Assembly (NCBI GenBank): GCA_017530465.1
Contig: JAFXMJ010000291.1
Span: forward strand, 1 to 8,691
Direction of reading: 5' to 3'
DNA: 8,691 nucleotides
From: Bacteroidales bacterium
GTDB taxonomy: Bacteria > Bacteroidota > Bacteroidia > Bacteroidales > UBA3824
Part shown: one piece after another, positions 1-7,054 of the stretch
How positions within the stretch are numbered: the stretch's first letter is position 1
Layout of the letters: each line of letters begins with the position of its first letter
Notes under the pieces: model-generated
The model's database searches: none
What the model was told of the DNA's origin: nothing
What the model saw: only the letters and a program-made list of their open reading frames with translations
Position numbers and translations under genes: made by a program

Positions 1-1122
1 CATCCTGATATTTTTGGAGTGGAGATAATCGGTGAGAGCCTTCGGATCGGGGTAATTGTCGGCATCAAAAACCATTGAGTTCCAGCCGTTTTTGCCCCAA
101 TATTGCCAGTCTTGAACGATGACGTCAACCGGGATATTTTCGCTGATGAAACGGTCGGCGGTCTCCTGGATTTCCTTTTGTGAATGGAACCTCTCGCGGC
201 AGTGGATGTAGCCCAACGCCCACGCGGGCATCAGGGGCGCGGTGCCGGTGAGTTTGCGGTAGGTGGCAATTATTTCGTCGGGCGTGCCTTTGATTATCGT
301 ATAATCCACAGCGTCAGAGGGATACGCGGTGAGGGTTTCCACGTTGTCCTTGATACCGTAGTACAAAACGGGGCGGTCGTTGTCGGAGAGTTCGGAGAGG
401 AGAGTGTGCTTGCCTTTGGTGAGGTGAACGATGGTGGAAGCCGTCGGCGGAAGCCAGATGTTGCGCATCTCGATTACGGTTTTGCCGTCGATTTGGAGAT
501 TGTGGCGACGCGCCATTTTTTGTCCAACGTCCAAGAGGATGGCGTAATCGCCGTCTTGGCTTACGGTGATTTCCGCGCCAAAGAGATTCTTGTGGCGCAC
601 TTCTTCGCGTCCGCCCTCTGTGGTGGTTACATTTACGGTTTCTGTACCGGCAACGCCCTCTTGCTTAGCGAGTTGAATCTTGTTTTCGGGCAGATTGTAG
701 AAGGTTTCGGCGTAATTGTTCCAGATGATGCCGTATCCGAGGTTGGAAATCAACACCGGCATCGTAATCTGAGTATTTACCTGCGTCAATCGGCGCGGAA
801 GCCCCTTGACATTGTTGTAGCCGTCCTGAAACTGTCCAAGTCCGTAGAAAAACTCGTTGTCGCGGCTCGAAAATTTCAGGATTGCGGTGTCGTTGCGGAG
901 CGTGTGCTCTACGGCTGCAATGTCCGTCGGCTTTACATTGGATTTGCCGTCATAATTGTCCGACACGTAAATCCAGTCGGGCAACGGCGAATTGCTGTTG
1001 TTGGAGTACCTCACGCGCAGGGCATTGTCGGCGAGAGGCGTGTAGTAGAATTGCTGCGCCGATGCCGTAGTTGTGGCTGTCAGCATTGATGCAATAATGA
1101 ATAGTTTGGTTTTTGTTCTCAT
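1..1122 (-). CDS. Secreted glycoside hydrolase family 31 protein (N-terminal part, runs off left edge)
   Basis: The reading frame is open from an ATG at 1122-1120 to the window edge (374 codons, no stop), so the gene is partial. Residues 1-22 form a signal peptide: a basic start, a hydrophobic core and an ASA|QQ cleavage site, so the enzyme is exported to the periplasm or cell surface. Residues about 23-285 would be the GH31 N-terminal beta-sandwich. The TIM barrel begins near residue 295 with PAWALGYIHCRERFHS, then VDVIVQDWQYWGKNGWN; Asp338 of IVQDW lines up with a conserved substrate-pocket Asp. GH31 enzymes hydrolyse alpha-glucosides or alpha-xylosides. The QDWQYWG and CRERF patterns recall the alpha-xylosidase-like clade, but the nucleophile and acid/base residues lie off the window, so substrate is unknown. 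It is transcribed divergently from the MerR gene. A long plus-strand frame across it is an antisense shadow. Family call is secure; specificity is not. Confidence 0.9.
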   Translation of the reverse strand, partial: MRTKTKLFIIASMLTATTTASAQQFYYTPLADNALRVRYSNNSNSPLPDWIYVSDNYDGKSNVKPTDIAAVEHTLRNDTAILKFSSRDNEFFYGLGQFQDGYNNVKGLPRRLTQVNTQITMPVLISNLGYGIIWNNYAETFYNLPENKIQLAKQEGVAGTETVNVTTTEGGREEVRHKNLFGAEITVSQDGDYAILLDVGQKMARRHNLQIDGKTVIEMRNIWLPPTASTIVHLTKGKHTLLSELSDNDRPVLYYGIKDNVETLTAYPSDAVDYTIIKGTPDEIIATYRKLTGTAPLMPAWALGYIHCRERFHSQKEIQETADRFISENIPVDVIVQDWQYWGKNGWNSMVFDADNYPDPKALTDYLHSKNIRM

Positions 1123-1154
1123 AACTTTGTGTGAATTGTAGTGTTATTTCGCGC

Positions 1155-1162
1155 CAAAAATA
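1155..1162 (-). promoter_or_regulatory. Possible -7 box for the GH31 gene
   Basis: On the minus strand these bases read TATTTTTG, an exact match to the Bacteroidota TAnnTTTG -7 element. They lie 32 bp upstream of the GH31 start codon. There is no exact TTTG box at the usual 19-21 bp further upstream; TTTTC at 1185-1181 is the nearest candidate. Such motifs arise easily in AT-rich DNA, so this is tentative. Confidence 0.35.
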
Positions 1163-1213
1163 AGAAAAAAATTGCACTTTGAAAAATAAAATAATCGTTC
1201 ATTGCAAAATATA

Positions 1214-1245
1214 TTTGTTTATAATTAAAATTTTGTTTACATTTG
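1214..1245 (+). promoter_or_regulatory. Bacteroidota-type promoter for the merR-recG transcript
   Basis: TTTG at 1214-1217 is followed after exactly 20 bp by TACATTTG at 1238-1245. This matches both the sequence and the spacing of the Bacteroidota sigma-ABfr consensus (TTTG, 19-21 bp, TAnnTTTG). Transcription would start around 1250, giving a leader of about 45 nt before the ATG at 1295. It is the only full match to both boxes noticed in the gap. Confidence 0.65.
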
Positions 1246-1294
1246 CGGCTACTCAAAAATGAAAACGGAAATATTTATTTACTTTTAGCAATTA

Positions 1295-2161
1295 ATGATG
1301 GAATATTCTATCAAGGAAGTCTCGCAACTGACTGGTATCAAGGATTTTACCATCAGGATGTGGGAAAAACGCTACAAGATGCCGCTGCCCGAGCGTGGCG
1401 ACAACAAGGTAAGGAAATACAAGGAAAATGAACTTCATAATTTTATGCGAATCTCCGCTCTCATCAAAAGAGGGTTCAGGATTTCGGAAATTATGGGGAT
1501 GTCGCCGGACGAAGTGTCCGAAAAAATAGGTATGGTATTTGTACCTAAAAGGTTAGATTTAAAAATCGACCGACTTATGAAATTGGCACAGACATTCAGC
1601 GACACTGAGTTTGACAAGGAACTCAAACACGAGATAATAGATTCGGGTTTGGAGGCTGCCATCGTCAACGTCATCATACCGATGATGGAGGCGATGGAGG
1701 CTAAGTATATCCAAAATTCCGACTACTTGGCTGTCAAGCAGTTTGCCTACGACACCATCCGCCGCCGCCTTATCGTGGCTGCCGACGTGGAGGAGCAGGA
1801 GTTGGGCGAGAAGGTGATGATTTTTTCGCCGATGCAGGATAGCAGCGAGTTGTCGCTATTGATAACAGACTATCTCATAAAGAAATACAAGAAGACTCCG
1901 ATATATTGTGGCGACAATGTGAAGGTCTCGCAGGCTAAGGCAGCACTCCAAAAGTCGCAGTGCGACAAGATTATAATGGTAGGGCATTTTTACGACTCTA
2001 CCGAAGACCTCGCGCCTCAACTCGACGCATTTGCAAAGGTCGATTGCGCCCAAAAATACGTCCTCGACCGCAACGCCGCCGACAATGCCGCAAAATATCC
2101 GTCAATTATGTTTTTGCAGAATGTTGACGACCTGAAAAAACAATTGCTGGAATCGTGGTAG
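1295..2161 (+). CDS. MerR-family regulator with degenerate B12-binding-like C-terminal domain
   Basis: 288 residues. Residues 3-72 are a MerR winged helix-turn-helix (YSIKEVSQLTGIKDFTIRMWEKRY, shown here as YSIKEVSQLTG then IRMWEKRY), which binds DNA as a dimer. Residues about 85-165 look like the helical cap, and 172-288 like the Rossmann-like fold, of CarH/LitR-type B12 photoreceptor repressors. VMIFSPMQDSSELSLLI (174-190) aligns without gaps to the strand-helix of CarH that carries the cobalamin-ligating His (GERHEIG). Here that His is Ser (184), and the cap's W and E-H positions are not conserved. I infer the fold is kept but not classical cobalamin binding. ATG codons at 1295 and 1298 are both usable. 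The stop lies inside a 28-bp palindrome, and recG starts 41 bp later on the same strand, so they are probably co-transcribed. The target promoter is unknown; the divergent GH31 promoter or its own are candidates. Confidence 0.85.
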   Translation: MMEYSIKEVSQLTGIKDFTIRMWEKRYKMPLPERGDNKVRKYKENELHNFMRISALIKRGFRISEIMGMSPDEVSEKIGMVFVPKRLDLKIDRLMKLAQTFSDTEFDKELKHEIIDSGLEAAIVNVIIPMMEAMEAKYIQNSDYLAVKQFAYDTIRRRLIVAADVEEQELGEKVMIFSPMQDSSELSLLITDYLIKKYKKTPIYCGDNVKVSQAKAALQKSQCDKIIMVGHFYDSTEDLAPQLDAFAKVDCAQKYVLDRNAADNAAKYPSIMFLQNVDDLKKQLLESW

Positions 2162-2185
2162 AGACGCAAAATTTTGCGTCTCTAC
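2158..2185. repeat. Perfect 28-bp palindrome at the merR-recG junction
   Basis: The left half, GTAGAGACGCAAAA, is followed immediately by its exact reverse complement, TTTTGCGTCTCTAC. The first four bases contain the TAG stop of the MerR gene (2159-2161). As RNA it can form a 12-bp stem with a 4-nt loop. There is no U-tract after it on the plus strand, so it does not look like a standard terminator. Short GTAGAGACGC-type palindromes recall dispersed repeats I remember from Bacteroidota and cyanobacteria, so a mobile REP-like element is my preferred reading. No second copy is visible in this window. Confidence 0.8.
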
Positions 2186-2202
2186 ATAAAAACATAAAAT
2201 AT

Positions 2203-4311
2203 ATGTCAAACATACTCGACACTTCTATAATGTATCTCTCTGGCGTGGGCCCACAACGCGCCGAGAGCCTCCAAAAAGAACTTGGCATCAGTACGTTTGG
2301 CGATTTGGCGTATTATTTTCCGTACAAATACGTCGATAAAAGCAAATTTTATTTTACCACCGACATCCGTTCCGACGCCGTAAATGTGCAGTTGAAGGGC
2401 GTCATTTCCAATTTCCGTACAGAAGGCGAGGGACGCAAGCAACGCCTCGTGGCGCGTTTCACAGATGAGAAGGGCAGCATCGAACTCATTTGGTTCAAGG
2501 GAATACAATGGATTCAGCAAAGCATCATCAAAGGCAAAGAATACATAATTTACGGTAAGCCAAACTATTACAACGGCTCTTTCAACATCGCGCACCCAGA
2601 CATCGAAGACCCAATCAAGGTTCAGCAATCGGGATTCCAATGCAATTTTTCGGCGCAATATTCTGTGCCCGATGTCAAAAACAGCAAGTTTACATCCAAG
2701 GCGATTGCCCGGCTTGTCCAAAATCTTTGGAAGGCTATTGCAACTCCAATTCCCGAAACTTTGCCGAGGTATATCATTGAGCGTCTGCGTCTTATGACTT
2801 TGACTGATGCCCTCCGCGCCATACATTTGCCTAAGAATGACGAGCAACTAAACGCCGCCCGCGCAAGGTTGAAATTTGAGGAGTTGTTTTATATACAATT
2901 GAACATCTTGCGCTTCAAGCGCGACAAGATGGAAAAGTCGCACGGTTTTGTGTTCAAGACCGTTGGCGAGGTGTTCAATACGTTCTATTCCAAATACTTG
3001 CCGTTTCCATTGACAGGAGCGCAAAAACGCGTCGTCAAGGAAATCCGCGCCGATTTTCTCACCGGACGTCAGTCCAACCGCCTGATACAGGGCGACGTAG
3101 GCAGCGGCAAGACTTTGGTGGCGTTGTTGAGTATGTTGATTGCAATCGACAACGGTTTCCAGACCTGCATAATGGCTCCCACGGAAATACTTGCGCATCA
3201 ACATTTTGAGACTATCAAAGATTTCCTGAAAGATATGCCGCTGAAAGTTGCTTTGCTCACCGGCTCATCAACCGCCAAGGAACGTCGCGCAATTCACGCC
3301 GCCATTGAGGATGGTTCGATGAACATTCTCATTGGTACTCACGCACTTATAGAGGACGACGTAAAATTCCAAAACCTCGGTCTCGCTGTCATTGACGAAC
3401 AGCATCGTTTTGGCGTGGCGCAACGTGCCAAACTCTACGCCAAAAACAAGGTGTTGCCCCCTCACGTGCTTGTTATGACTGCAACGCCGATTCCCCGCAC
3501 TCTCTCGATGACGCTCTACGGCGACCTCGACATCAGCATCATCGACGAACTCCCGCCGGGTCGCAAGCCCGTGAAAACTATTCATTCGTATGACGCCAAA
3601 CGCCTGATGGTATGGAAGTTTCTACGTGACCAAATCGCGGAAGGTCGTCAGGTGTATATCGTGTATCCGTTAATTGAGGAGTCCAAAAATTTTGATTACA
3701 AGGATTTGACCGACGGTTACAACGCCATTTTGAAGGATTTTCCGCCGCCAAAATACAACGTGAGCATAGTCCACGGCAGAATGAAGCCCGACGAAAAGGA
3801 TTATGAAATGCAACGTTTTGTGAAGGGCGAGACTCAGATTATGGTTGCAACGACGGTCATCGAGGTTGGCGTCAATGTCCCAAATGCGTCGATTATGGTC
3901 ATCGAAAGTGCTGAAAAATTTGGACTTTCGCAGTTGCACCAGTTGCGCGGCAGGGTAGGGCGCGGCGCAAGCCAGAGTTATTGTATCCTGATGACCGACT
4001 ACAAACTCTCGCAGGACGCCCGCCGCCGCATCGAGATTATGTGCGAGACCACCGACGGTTTCAAGATTTCAGAAGAAGACCTCAAACTGCGTGGCCCCGG
4101 CGATATGGACGGCACTCAACAGAGCGGCACGCCCCTGCAACTCCACATCGCAGACCTCAATCACGACGGTCAACTCCTGATGCAGGCACGTAGTGTGGCT
4201 TCCGACGTCCTCGACAAGGATCCGACTCTCTCCACTCCCGAAAACGAAGTGCTTCGGATACGGCAGAATGTGATATTCAATAAGGAACAAAATTGGAGCA
4301 GGATTTCGTAA
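2203..4311 (+). CDS. recG: ATP-dependent DNA helicase RecG
   Basis: 702 residues, normal for RecG. It is a cytoplasmic double-stranded DNA translocase that reverses stalled replication forks and migrates Holliday and D-loop junctions. An N-terminal helix-hairpin-helix-like stretch, YLSGVGPQRAESLQ, opens the protein, followed by the OB-fold wedge domain (about 60-150). The superfamily 2 helicase core has Walker A GDVGSGKT (297-304), motif II DEQH (398-401), motif III TATPIPRT (426-433) and motif VI QLRGRVGRG (580-588). The C-terminal LKLRGPGD and GTQQSG signature matches the RecG-specific TRG region. I chose ATG 2203 because its ten-residue lead into YLSGVGPQRA matches the remembered Bacteroides RecG pattern. 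An upstream in-frame GTG at 2155 would read through the palindrome and overlap merR, and is unlikely. All motifs are intact. It probably shares the merR promoter. Confidence 0.97.
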   Translation: MSNILDTSIMYLSGVGPQRAESLQKELGISTFGDLAYYFPYKYVDKSKFYFTTDIRSDAVNVQLKGVISNFRTEGEGRKQRLVARFTDEKGSIELIWFKGIQWIQQSIIKGKEYIIYGKPNYYNGSFNIAHPDIEDPIKVQQSGFQCNFSAQYSVPDVKNSKFTSKAIARLVQNLWKAIATPIPETLPRYIIERLRLMTLTDALRAIHLPKNDEQLNAARARLKFEELFYIQLNILRFKRDKMEKSHGFVFKTVGEVFNTFYSKYLPFPLTGAQKRVVKEIRADFLTGRQSNRLIQGDVGSGKTLVALLSMLIAIDNGFQTCIMAPTEILAHQHFETIKDFLKDMPLKVALLTGSSTAKERRAIHAAIEDGSMNILIGTHALIEDDVKFQNLGLAVIDEQHRFGVAQRAKLYAKNKVLPPHVLVMTATPIPRTLSMTLYGDLDISIIDELPPGRKPVKTIHSYDAKRLMVWKFLRDQIAEGRQVYIVYPLIEESKNFDYKDLTDGYNAILKDFPPPKYNVSIVHGRMKPDEKDYEMQRFVKGETQIMVATTVIEVGVNVPNASIMVIESAEKFGLSQLHQLRGRVGRGASQSYCILMTDYKLSQDARRRIEIMCETTDGFKISEEDLKLRGPGDMDGTQQSGTPLQLHIADLNHDGQLLMQARSVASDVLDKDPTLSTPENEVLRIRQNVIFNKEQNWSRIS

Positions 4312-4325
4312 AGGTATTTGGCAGA

Positions 4326-4376
4326 ATTATATCATTTTTGTCAAAATATTTTGTTTTTTGACAAAAATGATATAAT
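4326..4376. promoter_or_regulatory. Long inverted repeat, probable AbiEi operator
   Basis: Two perfect 21-bp arms, 4326-4346 and 4356-4376, surround a 9-bp centre. Each arm also contains its own 11-bp palindrome: TTTTGTCAAAA at 4336-4346 and TTTTGACAAAA at 4356-4366. Their centres are 20 bp apart, about two helical turns. The element lies 25 bp before the abiEi start and overlaps its candidate promoter. AbiEi antitoxins are known to repress their own operon by binding inverted repeats at the promoter, so this is very likely the operator. It could also form an RNA hairpin after recG, but no plus-strand T-tract follows it. Confidence 0.75.
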
Positions 4377-4380
4377 ATTG
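4350..4380 (+). promoter_or_regulatory. Candidate promoter of the abiE operon
   Basis: TTTG at 4350-4353 is followed after 19 bp by TAATATTG at 4373-4380, one mismatch from the Bacteroidota TAnnTTTG box. Spacing fits the consensus. The upstream box lies in the centre of the inverted repeat and the downstream box overlaps its right edge, so a protein bound there would block transcription. The leader to the ATG at 4402 would be only about 15-20 nt. Confidence 0.45.
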
Positions 4381-4401
4381 CAGAAAATTTAAAAAAAGCG
4401 T

Positions 4402-5145
4402 ATGACCACGACACAAGCCATATTAAACTATGCAATAGCACGTGGAGGAATTTTTAAACGGAAAGAACTTCTCCAAGAGGTTGACAATCAGCATATAAAA
4501 ATCAAGGAAGGGGCATTGGATTTGCAACTCAACCGCCTTTATTCCGCCGGCAGACTTCTTCGCAAAGGGCGAGGTATGTATATGCTGAATGGGGGTAATA
4601 TGCCTTATTTTGTGTATCTGCCTTCAACTTTTGAAAAAAACGTTCAAATAGGCTTGAAAAAACTATTTCCTTTGCTCAATATATGTGTTTGGAGTCCAAA
4701 AATTTTGTCGTCATTTATGCAGCATATTCCAAATATCGGTTATGTGTTTGTTGATGTCGAAAAAGACGGAATGGAACAAGTTTTCAACGCTTTGCACAAT
4801 ATGAAACTTGATAGGAATATTCTCATTGCGCCTAATAAACAAGAATGTGAACAATATTTGATGGGCTCGAATGCCATTGTTGTGCGTCAGTTGATAGGAC
4901 AATCACCATTAACAACAATTGACGGCTGTACTGTTCCGTGCATTGAAAAAATCCTCGTAGATGTCATTGGAGATAAGGAATTGCATTTTGCAAGCGGTGC
5001 GGAAATTTACAACATTTATGAAAATTCACGCGAGAAATACAATGTAAATATCAGAAAATTATTGCGTTATGCTTCACGCCGCAATCGCAAGTATCAGGTA
5101 GAACGGATAATTAAAACCATTGAAAATGATAAATCCAAAGAGTAG
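4402..5145 (+). CDS. abiEi: AbiEi-type antitoxin / transcriptional autorepressor
   Basis: 247 residues, cytoplasmic. Residues about 3-62 form a winged-helix domain (TQAILNYAIARGG, then LQLNRLYSAGRLLRKGRGMY), which in this family binds operator DNA. The C-terminal region carries the AbiEi-like pattern PCIEKILVD (179-187), then GAEIYNIYE and LLRYASRRNRK, typical of Bacteroidota antitoxins paired with AbiEii toxins. It should repress its own operon and neutralise AbiEii without tight protein binding, as known for the type IV AbiE system. The ATG at 4402 follows an A-rich leader and the probable operator. The gene overlaps abiEii by 20 bp, so translation is likely coupled. Codons are more AT-rich than in recG, consistent with horizontal acquisition. 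Without the neighbouring toxin it would be called only a winged-helix protein; with it the assignment is solid. Confidence 0.85.
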   Translation: MTTTQAILNYAIARGGIFKRKELLQEVDNQHIKIKEGALDLQLNRLYSAGRLLRKGRGMYMLNGGNMPYFVYLPSTFEKNVQIGLKKLFPLLNICVWSPKILSSFMQHIPNIGYVFVDVEKDGMEQVFNALHNMKLDRNILIAPNKQECEQYLMGSNAIVVRQLIGQSPLTTIDGCTVPCIEKILVDVIGDKELHFASGAEIYNIYENSREKYNVNIRKLLRYASRRNRKYQVERIIKTIENDKSKE

Positions 5146-6187
5146 GACGATAGAGTGGATAACAGAGGCAGCCCGCAATTTGCGAGTTCACGATATTGCC
5201 TTGGTGGAGAAGACAATACGCGCCTTTTCGTTGCTTGAAACGTTGTCACGTTCTGGTTGCCCTTTCATTTTTAAAGGTGGAAGTTCACTTATGTTGCATT
5301 TAAATACGAGCAAACGGCTTTCAATTGATATAGACATTATTTGTCCTCCCGGAACGGCAATTGACAATTATATCACGCAATATGCCGAAGAATATGGTTT
5401 TGGGAAAGTGGAACTTGTGCAGCGTATTTCGCGCACTAATGTTCCAAAACAACACGCAAAGTTCTATTATGAAGTGAGTTATCCTGGCAATGGCGGTCAA
5501 GACAGGATATTGCTCGACGTATTATTTGAAGACAATCATTATTCAAAGATTGTAAGCCTCCCGATACAAAATCCGTTGCTTATAACACAAAATCCGCAAG
5601 TCTTTGTCAATCTACCAAGTCCCGACGATTTGTTGGGCGACAAACTGGCGGCATTTGCACCGCATACAACTGGAATTCCGTTTTTCAAAGGTGAAAAAAA
5701 TTGTTCGATGGAAATCATCAAACAACTTTACGACATTGCATCGTTGTTTGACATTGCGGACAATCTTTCCATTACGCGACAGACTTTCGTCAAATTTGCC
5801 TCGATAGAACTTGAATATCGGCATCTGCAATCGCAAAATATTCAACAGGTAATTGACGACATTTTTCAAACCGCATTGTGCATTTGTATGAGGGGTATAT
5901 ATAACCCCGACGATTTTACACTTTTGAAGGACGGTATTAGTCGCATAGGTAGTTTTATTCATAGCGAGAGGTACACTCTTGACACCGCCATTGTAAATGC
6001 CTCCAAAGCCGCTTATCTCGCCAAATTGATGGAAAAAGGGTTGTATGAAATCCATCGTTACAATTCCAATCAAATACAAGAATTGTCCAATAAATCAATT
6101 GGGTTGCCGCTGCCGTCCAAACTAAATAAATTGAAGAAAACCCATCCTGAAGCGTTCTTTTATTGGAACGAAATCAGTGAATTGTAA
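5126..6187 (+). CDS. abiEii: AbiEii/AbiGii-family nucleotidyltransferase toxin
   Basis: 353 residues, cytoplasmic. The nucleotidyltransferase core is clear: GGSSL (51-55) followed by SIDIDI (66-71), where Asp68 and Asp70 form the metal-binding DxD of the DNA polymerase beta-like fold. Lys173 in GDKLAAF and Asp203 in KQLYDIASLFDI match the later conserved motifs of the family. AbiE toxins bind nucleotides and cause reversible growth arrest; related MenT toxins add nucleotides to tRNA 3' ends. The target here is unknown. With AbiEi it forms an abortive-infection/type IV toxin-antitoxin module. I chose ATG 5126 over the in-frame TTG at 5120. All key acidic residues are present, so the toxin looks active. 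The stop lies 8 bp from the end of the convergent kinase gene. AT-rich codon use like abiEi supports transfer of the pair as a unit. Confidence 0.93.
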   Translation: MINPKSRTIEWITEAARNLRVHDIALVEKTIRAFSLLETLSRSGCPFIFKGGSSLMLHLNTSKRLSIDIDIICPPGTAIDNYITQYAEEYGFGKVELVQRISRTNVPKQHAKFYYEVSYPGNGGQDRILLDVLFEDNHYSKIVSLPIQNPLLITQNPQVFVNLPSPDDLLGDKLAAFAPHTTGIPFFKGEKNCSMEIIKQLYDIASLFDIADNLSITRQTFVKFASIELEYRHLQSQNIQQVIDDIFQTALCICMRGIYNPDDFTLLKDGISRIGSFIHSERYTLDTAIVNASKAAYLAKLMEKGLYEIHRYNSNQIQELSNKSIGLPLPSKLNKLKKTHPEAFFYWNEISEL

Positions 6188-6195
6188 TTATTCCT

Positions 6196-7041
6196 TTATG
6201 AGAATTTCATCGCAAACGTCGTCTTGTTTTCGTCGCTCTGAATTAGGTCGAGGCTGCCGTTGTGGAGGCGCATTATTTGGCGGGAGAGGCTGAGACCGAT
6301 GCCGGAGCCGCCTTCCTTGGTGGTGTAGAATGGGATGAAAATCTGTTCGTTGTCCTCCTTGTTGATAGGCACGCCGTCGTCGCTGATGTAGATTATTACT
6401 TCGTCTTTGGTGGTGATGTCGGCGGTGATTTCTATCAAATGACTTTGCGCCTGGACTGCGTTTTTGATGAGGTTGATGAGGATTTGCGAAATCTGCCCCT
6501 CGTCGGCGTAAATCATAATGTCGGGTTTTAGGAGTTTCAATGTGCACTTTGCGCCGCTTTCTTCGAGATATTTTGAGTTGAGTTCCAATACCTTGTTAGC
6601 CAAATCTTTCACCATAATTGTTTTCTTTTTCGGACGTTCGATTTTGGAAAGATTGCGGTACGAATTTACAAAGTTGATTAGGTTTTTAGACGATGAGGCG
6701 ATGGTTTCGAGCCCCGCCTTGGTATCGAGGGAGTCGTCTTCGGCGAGCGATTCGCTAAGTACGGCGATTGGTGTTACGGTGTTCATAATCTCGTGGGTGA
6801 GTACGCGGATAAGTTTTGACCACGATTCCACCTCGTTGTCCTGTTTTATTTTTTCAAAAATCTTGCGCAGACGGTTGAGGGCGCGGTTGAGCGGGCTGCG
6901 CTCGTTGAATCTAAAATTCATCTCGCCGTCTTCCACCGCATCCATCAGAAAGTTGATTTTGGCGGCATTGCGCCGCAGTGTGAATATGTATCCCGCCGCA
7001 AAGCCTACCATTAAAGCCAATATTATATAAACAATCACCAT
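6196..7041 (-). CDS. Short membrane-anchored sensor histidine kinase
   Basis: 281 residues. One hydrophobic segment (about 3-20) anchors it in the inner membrane, with Arg23-Arg24 suggesting a cytoplasmic body. A HAMP-like linker (about 26-70) leads directly to the H-box LTHEIMNTVTPI, with phospho-acceptor His83. The ATPase domain has the N-box LINLIKNAVQAQ (Asn190/Asn194), G1 SDDG (220-223), F-box FIPFYTTKEG and G2 GGSGIGL (244-250). All catalytic motifs are present. It should autophosphorylate and pass phosphate to the NtrC-type regulator encoded 13 bp upstream. I recall Bacteroidota relatives having a PAS domain between the linker and ESWSKLIRVLTHEIMN; none is present here, and there is no periplasmic domain. 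The signal must therefore come from the membrane, the linker or a partner. The ATG at 7041 fits the membrane segment. Ligand and targets are unknown. Confidence 0.93.
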   Translation of the reverse strand: MVIVYIILALMVGFAAGYIFTLRRNAAKINFLMDAVEDGEMNFRFNERSPLNRALNRLRKIFEKIKQDNEVESWSKLIRVLTHEIMNTVTPIAVLSESLAEDDSLDTKAGLETIASSSKNLINFVNSYRNLSKIERPKKKTIMVKDLANKVLELNSKYLEESGAKCTLKLLKPDIMIYADEGQISQILINLIKNAVQAQSHLIEITADITTKDEVIIYISDDGVPINKEDNEQIFIPFYTTKEGGSGIGLSLSRQIMRLHNGSLDLIQSDENKTTFAMKFS

Positions 7042-7054
7042 CGTTATTTGTTGA

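Larger units (their letters stand above)
1123..1294. other. Divergent AT-rich intergenic region
   Basis: This 172-bp gap separates the start codons of the GH31 gene (minus) and the MerR gene (plus). It is far richer in A and T than the flanking genes. It holds a good Bacteroidota promoter towards MerR and a weaker candidate towards GH31. A short palindrome, AAATATATTT (1207-1216), covers the upstream box of the MerR promoter. I see no RNA gene, riboswitch or terminator here. Confidence 0.6.

Noticed and set aside
184..1089. 301-residue plus-strand open frame
   Set aside because: It lies antisense to the GH31 gene, whose frame has a signal peptide and family motifs; the plus-strand translation has no recognisable domain.
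1243..1431. 62-residue plus-strand open frame before and within merR
   Set aside because: It overlaps the MerR helix-turn-helix coding region in another frame and shows no features of its own.
2155..2202. Upstream GTG start extending RecG by 16 residues
   Set aside because: The extension is encoded by the palindrome and overlaps merR; RecG homology begins at the ATG at 2203.
2206..2847. 213-residue minus-strand open frame
   Set aside because: It is antisense to the conserved N-terminal part of RecG and has no recognisable features.
4326..4376. Inverted repeat as the recG terminator
   Set aside because: The right arm is not followed by a T-tract on the plus strand, the stem is AT-rich, and it overlaps a promoter; the operator reading fits better, though some terminator role cannot be excluded.
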